Shown here one piece after another: positions 10,789 to 21,823 of a stretch of DNA of 21,823 nt. Source of the stretch: Botryococcus braunii (taxonomy: Eukaryota > Chlorophyta > Trebouxiophyceae); NCBI GenBank assembly GCA_002005505.1, contig KV908480.1:236704-258526 (forward strand), in the 5' to 3' direction. The position numbers and the translations under genes are program-made. Each line of letters starts with the position of its first letter. The stretch's first letter is position 1. The notes beneath the pieces are model-generated. The model made no database searches. It saw only the letters and a program-made list of their open reading frames with translations, and was not told the DNA's origin.

Positions 10789-10873
10789 GAAGGGAGGCAT
10801 GATGCTGCCCGTCCTCGCCTTCTCGGCTATGACGCTGTCCTGGGCAGCTCTTTATTTTTTCAGCGGCGGCGAT
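10789..10873 (+). CDS. Candidate exon, membrane helix of unknown protein
   Basis: After the acceptor GGCAACCCAG the frame reads KGGMMLPVLAFSAMTLSWAA and continues LYFFSGGD: one strong membrane helix bounded by Lys on one side and Asp on the other. It starts with one base of a split codon and matches a phase-2 end at 10029 of the previous exon. The proposed end at 10873 (GAT/gtctgg) is weak. The frame stays open into GVCLLHMLAVICSA, and part of that downstream DNA is duplicated at 11118. Confidence 0.33.
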
Positions 10874-10920
10874 GTCTGGGGAGTGTGCCTATTGCACATG
10901 CTTGCGGTAATTTGCTCCGC
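10868..10920 (+). repeat. Copy 1 of a diverged 53-bp duplication
   Basis: This segment and 11118-11169 align almost end to end, sharing GTGATGT/GCGATGT starts, CATTGCATAT/TATTGCACAT middles and CTTGCGGTA(A)TTTGCTCCGC ends. Read in the same frame both give GDVxGVxxLHxLAV, but a TGG in copy 1 is TGA in copy 2. Confidence 0.75.
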
Positions 10921-11117
10921 TCGCTCGCTTCCTCGCACAGTTTTTCTGCTCTTCGCCCATGCCTACTCCTCTCTCTTGTTTTAAATTTCTCCTTTCTTCT
11001 TTCTGCCCCCCACCCCCCGTTTTTTCTTTTTTCTTTTTTTTTTCTTCTTTCCCTCCTTTTTATTTTCATGGGAGGGGGGCGGCGGGGCGCTGCTGCTCGC
11101 TTTCTCTTTTCACTGTA

Positions 11118-11169
11118 GGTGATGTGTGAGGAGTGCGTCCATTGCATATCCTTGCGGTATTTGCTCCGC
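11118..11169 (+). repeat. Copy 2 of the diverged 53-bp duplication
   Basis: This is the second copy of the segment at 10868-10920, with an in-frame stop where copy 1 has Trp. It follows a CACTGTAG that could serve as an acceptor, but the stop argues against a functional duplicate exon. Confidence 0.75.
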
Positions 11170-11597
11170 ATGTCCAGTTTTTCACACACTCTTTGCTATT
11201 TGCCATGTCCGCAACTTCTCGCATACGGGTTTCGCCCTTGACCTACCCCACATTGCCCACACCTTCTCATGGCTTCAGTATGGCTTTCTGTTCAATCATG
11301 ATTTGCTTCCACTTTGTTTCTCTCGTCAAGTTTTCCACACCATATTGTCCAGGCGGCCGGGGCAGGGGCGGAGGAAGCTAGTAGGGATGATACACTGTGT
11401 CTTGCAGCATTCTACACAAACCTCATTGCGTTCACACATTTTGAGAATCTCGGACCTTTGTACCAAGTCTATTCACCCTGCACAAGTGTCCCTCCCTGTT
11501 TCAATTCTTGCTGCTGAGTTTATAGAAGAACTCAGCAACACCGTTTGCATTTTTTCCGGGTTGCATCTGGATAGCTTGCAGAGCCTCCTGTAACAGG

Positions 11598-11704
11598 GAA
11601 CTCCAGCGAGGTTACACTTCAGTCCGAATTTTGCCACGATCGGGACCATCCCGATCCGAAAGGGAAGAAATTTGTGCCACACAAATTAGATCTCGCTGGA
11701 GTTC
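11598..11704. other. Three-stem foldback (structured RNA or small inverted-repeat element)
   Basis: The terminal arms GAACTCCAGCGAG (11598-11610) and CTCGCTGGAGTTC (11692-11704) are perfect 13-bp complements. Inside are two perfect 8-bp hairpins, each with the loop CCA: GATCGGGA/TCCCGATC (11638-11656) and AATTTGTG/CACAAATT (11669-11687). The whole folds into a closed stem with two internal hairpins. It could be a miniature inverted-repeat element or a structured RNA. Confidence 0.6.
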
Positions 11705-12104
11705 TCACTGCAACTTTGCTGTCCTGTCCCAGACCCCACACTAGAGCAGCTGGAATCTCCAGATCCCATTGCAATTGGCTGTTGTTGCTCTGTTTGGGCT
11801 CTCTTTGCTGCAGACACTGACTTTGTACACCTATGAATGGTTGAAGCAAAAAATAGAATGTTACACGAGTTTACCCGTCATGATGACGACATGTTTGTCA
11901 GCCAATTTACTTGTGAGACCTCTGAAATGTTCTTAAATTTTAGAGCTATTCCCAGAACACCTACTCTGCGGATTTGAGCACTGCAACAACAAGCAGTGGA
12001 ACACGTGCCCCCAGGGCGGCAAATACTGGAAAAAGATACCAGAATTTGACTTGATGACCAGAAAATTTTCTTGCGGAGGAAACTAAGGCATAAGATTGCC
12101 ACAG

Positions 12105-12581
12105 GATATAGGAACGGGAGCAGTACTGCGGATACAGCCCCCATGGGTGGCCGGTGGTGCACCGCTGTATGGGGAGGGACCGGAAGCAGTACTGCCTATG
12201 ACGCCGCGGATTTCGCGGGCGCCCTCCATCACGCCGCCGCTGGCAGCGGAGAGCCCCCGGGCCTCCCCACGGGGACCCATCTCTCCCTCAGTTTTGGGAG
12301 AAAGCCCCCGCGCATCCCCCAGGGGCCCAATCACGCCGCCGTCATTCGCAGCAGACTGGAAGCCATCGCACAGACGCAACTCGTCATGGGGATCCGACAA
12401 GGGAGCGTCGCTCCCACCGCTCCCCCGTCCCCCCGCCCCCAAGGTACAGCTTGCCCGTGCGCCCTCTCCCGCAATCTTGGACAGCCTCCTCCCCGCAGTG
12501 GAGGCCCTGGAGCGCTTGGGCCCGTATCGGCCGCAAGACGCCTCCGTGCGGCCTGGCAAGGAGAAAGAAAAATTAGGATGA
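12105..12581 (+). CDS. Candidate terminal exon, Pro/Ser-rich tail
   Basis: After the acceptor GATTGCCACAG a phase-0 frame of 158 codons ends at TGA 12579-12581. It reads DIGTGAVLRIQPPWVAGG, then MTPRISRAPSITPP, then a doubled motif ESPRASPRGPISP / ESPRASPRGPITP, then WKPSHRRNSSWGSDKG, PPLPRPPAP, and ends VRPGKEKEKLG. This looks like a disordered, phosphorylation-prone cytoplasmic tail (RRNSS is a basophilic kinase-type site). An internal CCCCAAG/gtacag could act as a donor. Its link to the membrane exons is inferred from strand, matching phase and proximity only. After the TGA the same frame stays open to 12981. Confidence 0.45.
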   Translation, partial: DIGTGAVLRIQPPWVAGGAPLYGEGPEAVLPMTPRISRAPSITPPLAAESPRASPRGPISPSVLGESPRASPRGPITPPSFAADWKPSHRRNSSWGSDKGASLPPLPRPPAPKVQLARAPSPAILDSLLPAVEALERLGPYRPQDASVRPGKEKEKLG

Positions 12582-12983
12582 GGGCATGGAACCTACGGGG
12601 ATCGAGCCCCCGTGCGATCAGCTGTGCGTGCTGATCATAAGGTCCGCTTACCTAAGCTTCACCCGGAGAATGGCAGTGGCCAATCCTCTATTGCTCCTGC
12701 TTATGAGATGGCTCCTTCTCACAATCTCTCCTACTCCCCGCCCCGGCATGGTCAATTTTACATGGCCTTCTCTCATCGCCCCCCCCCCCCCCAGTTCTCC
12801 ACCCGCTGCAGGTCTGTAGCCTGGCAGATGAGGAAGAGAAGAGATGCTAACTGGCACTACCCTTCCAGTGCTCGTGGCCGGTTATGCGATTCACACCACA
12901 ACTTATACACCAGCACCACGCGTGGACTCACCACAGAAGGAAAACCGGCAACAAACTCAGGCGCGGAGGAGTGGGTGCAATAG
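12582..12983 (+). other. Open frame continuing past the TGA
   Basis: The frame of the exon at 12105 continues 133 codons after its TGA to TAG 12981-12983. It includes ADHKVRLPKLHPENGSGQSS and APAYEMAPSHNLSYSPPRHG, which resemble coding sequence, then weaker sequence after a C14 run near 12778-12792. It may be 3' UTR, a readthrough extension, or a separately spliced exon. Confidence 0.25.
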
Positions 12984-13486
12984 GGTTTTTGCCTTCGTAT
13001 CACGCTTTTGGGGCTTCACGTGCTGCTCATGGCAGGGAATGACAACGGGGGGGGACTGGAATGGCATGCCACAGCCAACATGATGTACGGCTGTACAGCC
13101 ATTTGTCCCCGTCACATAACCTGCAACACACATGCAAGGACTTCGACAAACATTCTGACGATCTAAACAGTCTGGCGGCCATTTAGTCTGACAGCCATTC
13201 TCAGTTGTGGAAGTAATTGAATATGGATTATCGTGGTCGTTGGGGCTTTGGGCGCACAGGGTTTTGTACCCGAATTGCCTCCACATTAGGATGGCGATTC
13301 ACACTGTGCAAATTCTTTAATTCAAGTTGTAATGAATAATGAAGTGGATGCACTCCCATTACAGCAAAAAAAGGTGTGCGAGTAGAAAGGGGCGAAGGGC
13401 GTGCTAGTAGGATCGGGCGGATTTGCCAGCAGAGTATGTGAAAACGCGTGTCGGAAGTACTTGCATCGCATAAGTTTTAAGTTGGT
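12984..13486. other. No gene seen
   Basis: Open frames here are short and lack coding character on both strands. Confidence 0.4.
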
Positions 13487-13507
13487 AGTCGTGTAAATTA
13501 TACGACT
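13487..13507. other. Hairpin, 9-bp stem
   Basis: AGTCGTGTA and TATACGACT pair with one mismatch around an AAT loop. This is the first of a series of inverted repeats running to 16461. Confidence 0.6.
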
Positions 13508-13569
13508 CGCTGGCAGGGGTCGAATTATAGAGGAAGGGGCCCCAACAAGGACGGCATCCAATGTGGGCG

Positions 13570-13589
13570 GGAATCCGTCACGGGATTCC
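13570..13589. other. Hairpin, 7-bp perfect stem
   Basis: GGAATCC and GGATTCC flank the loop GTCACG. It lies 17 bp left of the larger palindrome at 13607. Confidence 0.6.
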
Positions 13590-13606
13590 GGCTGCAAATG
13601 TAACGC

Positions 13607-13668
13607 CTGGATACTGCACGACTCTGGCGTTACATGATCATGTAACGCGCGAGTTGTGCAGTATCCAG
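13607..13668. other. 62-bp near-perfect palindrome
   Basis: The arms run from CTGGATACTGCAC to a mirrored GTGCAGTATCCAG with no spacer; the centre is TTACATGATCATGTAA and there are about three mismatched pairs. It could form a cruciform or, if transcribed, a long hairpin. Confidence 0.8.
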
Positions 13669-13675
13669 TCGTTTA

Positions 13676-13870
13676 TCGTGATACTCAGCAGTGATAGTAT
13701 CACTGATACAACACTTAATATGACAACTCTGTGCTGCGTAGTATGGAGTAGCAATATATATCTATATAGTATCGCTGATACATCATTTCAAATTTTATGA
13801 GGACTCCACAATGCAGTGGTACGGAGTAGTGATAGTGCCAGTGCGGAATAGTTCACTGACGCAAGAAGAA
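13676..13870. repeat. Diverged direct duplication of about 80 bp with small inverted repeats
   Basis: The pairs AGTATCACTGATACA / AGTATCGCTGATACA and GTATGGAGTAG / GTACGGAGTAG recur about 75-80 bp apart. The arms GTGATACT and AGTATCAC (near 13679-13704) form a further perfect 8-bp inverted repeat. Confidence 0.5.
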
Positions 13871-15274
13871 GAAGGAGAAGGAGATGTAATTTGGAAACTC
13901 TATGACGGGCTGGTCACTCTAGCAACTAGTCCGTTCAGGCAGCGTCTTCAGACAGAAAAACTTGTGAGGTTGAATCACCGGTCTGCGAGAAATACTGCAC
14001 AGGCAGCCATGAAACAATATCTGTAAAATCTTTCCTTACAAATTGTGTCGTCGACGCGCTCCAAGCGTCCAGGATCCTGATGCACATGTACGTGTTGATA
14101 ACGGCTCCGCCTCATACATGTGGAACCTGCATCCCAGTTGGGGGCCCTCGCGAGTGGCCCATCCATGCTTCGAGGGAACTTTGTTCTGACTCACTTGATG
14201 TTGCTGGTCCTTTTTCTGCCCTCGGTCTCGTGGTGTGAGGCTGTCGTGATTTCACTTCGGGATAGCCTTTGCGCCCCTCACAGTAACCGGTTACCTTCAG
14301 GTACCTTCAGAACGAATCGCAGGCTCCGCTGACCCTCACTGTAATGCCTCTCATGACTACTCATGACTACCAGTACTGGCTAGTGCCTTTCATCTTACTA
14401 GAAAACGTGTATAGTGTGCATGACCCGGCTCACGCGCACATGTGAGGCATGAGTAGTGTACAACACTCATGAGTACCAGTACTGGGGTTTGCGGCCATTC
14501 TTCCCAGCGGCCATTCTGCAGAGGCAGCGGTTGCGCGGTTTGTACGCGGTTTGTACGACGGCATCTGCGTGGCCGAAGCTAGCTCTAGCAGGCTCACGGC
14601 TGCATATCCGTGCTAAGGAGGGCCGAGTCCCCAAAGCATGCTGGCTAGCGCCTGTCGCAAGCAAATTTCGGGGAAACCTCACTTGCACGGGGCTTGTACT
14701 GCACCATCGTGAAAATCAGCGTCATAGAATAAGTTCCCTTTGCAATCAGCTGACAGCTGACCTGCAGGGGAGCTGTCTAATGCCACGTGACCGTACGGTC
14801 AAGTTCACGAGCTGTACCTCATATGCTTACCACCAATATCCAGTACCACCATTAATGGACGGATCCCGTGCACAGGCGCCCATGCGCCCATGCTAACTGC
14901 TGGCAGTTCACATGAGGCACAAGCGGACGTCCACAGCCTAATTCTAACGGCTTTATTGGATGAAATTTCATTTAATAGGGAGGCGGCGTTTCCTTCTGAC
15001 AATGATGCGGCGTTTTCCATGTCCTAGCTAGGCGCTCATGAGGTCTGATCAGATCTGAGAGCACGCTTCATGGAACCACCTCTTTCCAGCTTGAGGCACC
15101 GTTTACAACCTGCTTGGTTGCACGTGACTTGCCCAGCACCCAGTGATTGGGCCCCGTCGTCCCACGTGGTGATCCATTTCCGAAAGAGGACCACTTGAGG
15201 CATCCCGTCCGGGCTCTTTCAGCTTGACCCTTAAAAGGTGAGCTGTTTGAACTGGGCCTAGCTAGTCTACTGTG
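13871..15274. other. Gene-poor, palindrome-bearing stretch
   Basis: No convincing coding frame was found. CATGACTAC and ACCAGTACTGG blocks occur at about 14351-14379 and again at 14470-14485. A 24-bp near-palindrome at 14449-14472 (CATGAGTAGTGT / ACAACACTCATG) has one mismatched pair. Confidence 0.45.
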
Positions 15275-15292
15275 GTCCTTATATATAAGGAC
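15275..15292. other. 18-bp perfect palindrome
   Basis: GTCCTTATATATAAGGAC equals its own reverse complement. The TATATATA centre could be mistaken for a TATA box, but no gene start follows on either strand. Confidence 0.85.
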
Positions 15293-15501
15293 GAAATATA
15301 TGCTTAGGCCGTCCTCCTTAGAATGCACTTTGGAACATAATGGCTACGTGTCACTTGGTTATTACGTAACTGTACCAACCAGCTGGGAGCCGCGTGAAGG
15401 TGTGCCATTTGCATATGGCCTGTAATTAAATTTACATAACATAGGTTATGGGACCTAGCACGCGCGTGAATGCCAGGATGGTTTCAGGAACAGAGGGCCA
15501 C

Positions 15502-15537
15502 TTGCCAAGAGGTGAAGTGCAATTCACCTCTCGGCAA
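15502..15537. other. Hairpin, 15-bp stem, 6-nt loop
   Basis: TTGCCAAGAGGTGAA and TTCACCTCTCGGCAA pair with one mismatch around GTGCAA. Confidence 0.8.
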
Positions 15538-15674
15538 CTGCAGGGCCTTCAAATGAACTTACCACCACTCGGTTTGAGAAATTCAACCTTTGGAACAGGT
15601 GCTTTGAAAGGAAACTTGAACTCACAAACCAACATGTATGGGTTTAGATGTACTTCGTTTCGTTCTAATATATG

Positions 15675-16015
15675 GGTGTGCTACATCGCTATATTAAGTG
15701 ACACAGCCTTTCAGGATGCGTCCTATTAGAGACATACCTATATTATATAGGCGTGCTACGTCGCTTTATTGATCAATGCTCATGAGTGACACCGCTTTTC
15801 CAGATGCGCTTTGTGGGAAACAGACCTCTACTAGAGACATACCTATATTATCAGAGACAGAGACTATATTAGAGACATACATGTATTAGAGACATACCCA
15901 TATCAGTGACATATCTATATTAGAGACATACCTACATCTATAGGTCGCTGTATTGATCAATGCTCATGAGTGACACCACTTTTCAGGATGCGCTTTGTGG
16001 GAGACATACCCATAT
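15675..16015. repeat. Three diverged ~65-bp direct repeats with an AGAGACATAC minisatellite
   Basis: Two clear copies of TATTGATCAATGCTCATGAG followed by TGACACC and GATGCGCTTTGTGGGA lie at about 15758-15825 and 15945-16010, with a shorter third copy at about 15680-15725. Between them TATTAGAGACATACCTATA-like units repeat many times. Confidence 0.8.
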
Positions 16016-16377
16016 ACCGTATATCACGCACTAGCCATTAGAAGGGCAAAGAAGGACATCAGACGGTATTTTGAAAATTATAGAAAATTTCAAGATCGCA
16101 ACCTAAAAAATACCGATGCGATGTCCTTGCAAGTAATATGGCATGTTCGATGTGCTTCTACAGTGTGCCGATCTGCAGATGTCTAGAGAATGACATACCA
16201 TGCAAAGTCGTTGAACGCTAGCGTTGAGCGCTCACCTCCCATGACAGATAGCACGTGCTCCTACAGGATACTAATCTTGTAGTACCCCAACACACGATCC
16301 TAAAGTTGATGTGGAACATTTACTGGAGGCTTCACTGTAGTCCACCTAGCTAGGAGCACATAGGTATTTCTAGAACC
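16016..16377. other. No gene; two abutting short palindromes
   Basis: AACGCTAGCGTT (16214-16225) and TGAGCGCTCA (16225-16234) are perfect palindromes sharing one base. Nothing else is recognised here. Confidence 0.5.
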
Positions 16378-16461
16378 AAACAAGAACATGCGCTTGCAGG
16401 TCTGCCTGATGAGCTGAGATCTCAGCTCATCAGGCAGACCTGCAAGCTCATGTTCTTGTTT
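16378..16461. other. 84-bp palindrome, 42-bp arms, no spacer
   Basis: The left arm AAACAAGAACATG...GAGCTGAGA (16378-16419) is followed directly by its reverse complement (16420-16461). Only one of 42 pairs mismatches (CATGCGCTT against CATGAGCTT). It lies about 730 bp upstream of the UTP14 start codon. Confidence 0.92.
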
Positions 16462-16604
16462 GTAGTTATAATGTATTGCTACTAGATATGCAGATCTTCA
16501 TTTGCAAAACACGCGCCACGATTGCTGGGAAGGAATCTATTGGGTTCTGGGAGAATTTTCCCCGGGCCCCCAGGCCCCCGTCTCTCTCCCTCTTCCTCCC
16601 TCCC

Positions 16605-16760
<156 letters not shown>

Positions 16761-17192
16761 CTTATCCACTCCTCCCTTTCCCTCTTCCCCATCCCCGGGT
16801 GTTCCGGTGGCCCGCCTCACTCTAGAGGAATACGAGATAGATGTGTCTCATAAAACCACGAGGAGCCCATTCAACGCAGCCCCTGCAAATTATCCTCCTG
16901 GACCGAATCGTCCACTTTTCTATCATTCCTCACTTCCACAGGCCAGAACCTTACAATGAAAATGACCAAATGCCAAAGAAACTCGTCGTTGATCGACAGC
17001 AGTTGAGGTTTAGTATCAAGAGTGAAGCTTCTGAACGTCGATCAGCAGCGAGCAAACCCGCGGTTTGTGCTTGGAGGAGATCCCGGAATTGCTGTACAGT
17101 ACGGCCTATACCGCACTTTTTCTCTAGCGAAGGGCTCATGAATTGATGCCACAAAGAAATACAAGGCCAACTCATTGAAGCAATAGTCGCTT
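16761..17192. other. UTP14: Upstream region of UTP14
   Basis: This should hold the promoter and 5' UTR. I see no clear TATA box. In the frame of the UTP14 start, TAG at 17184-17186 closes the frame three codons upstream. A 101-codon frame at 16841-17146 has no recognisable similarity. Confidence 0.4.

Positions 17193-21823
<4,631 letters not shown>

Larger units (their letters stand above)
10921..12104. other. Probable intron(s); weak exon-like segment near 11353
   Basis: T/C-rich DNA to 11110, then the second copy of the duplication, then mixed sequence. A segment after CATATTGTCCAG (from 11353) reads AAGAGAEEASRDDTLCLAAF in phase 0 and could be an exon, but no good donor ends it. The compact foldback at 11598-11704 is listed separately. 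Confidence 0.35.

Noticed and set aside
15275..15292. TATATATA as a promoter
   Set aside because: It is the centre of an 18-bp palindrome and no gene start follows within a reasonable distance on either strand.
16841..17146. 101-codon frame just upstream of UTP14
   Set aside because: Not in frame with UTP14 exon 1, no similarity recognised, and composition not coding-like.

Overview
This is a nuclear genomic window from a eukaryote, most likely the green-plant lineage and possibly a streptophyte alga. The clearest gene, on the right, has spliceosomal GT-AG introns, and its acidic N-terminus reads like plant UTP14. A secreted Pro/Ser/Ala-rich protein on the left would suit a walled alga or plant. 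The species cannot be read from the sequence. About a third of the window is simple or tandem repeat: very long (GA/CT)n and (CA/GT)n arrays, a 71-base T run, a 46-base C run and several minisatellites.

Layout. Positions 1-3213, minus strand: a reading frame of 1071 codons, open to the left edge, starting with a clear signal peptide and carrying six tandem copies of a 61-64 residue motif centred on FHDFWG. I do not recognise the family. Positions 3214-7088: no convincing gene, one candidate exon at 5110, tandem repeats at 5740-6150. Positions 7089-12581, plus strand: a set of candidate exons whose best junctions keep frame (7811-7861, 9657-9701, 9824 to about 10029, 10789-10873, 12105-12581). 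They suggest an unrecognised multi-pass membrane protein with a Pro/Ser-rich tail. Positions 13480-16461: gene-poor DNA dense in hairpins and palindromes, ending in an 84-bp palindrome with one mismatched pair and no spacer. Positions 17193-21823, plus strand: the first five exons (358 codons) of UTP14, a small-subunit processome protein, running off the right edge. Its introns hold (GT)n, (GA)n, 58-bp, 100-bp and 22-bp repeats and the poly-C run.

The three genes show no functional link. UTP14 is a housekeeping ribosome-biogenesis gene, the left gene encodes a secreted or wall protein, and the middle one is probably a membrane protein. The most unusual signals are the FHDFWG-repeat secreted protein, the 100-bp intron minisatellite whose last copy supplies the UTP14 exon-4 acceptor, the 84-bp palindrome, and a compact three-stem foldback at 11598-11704.
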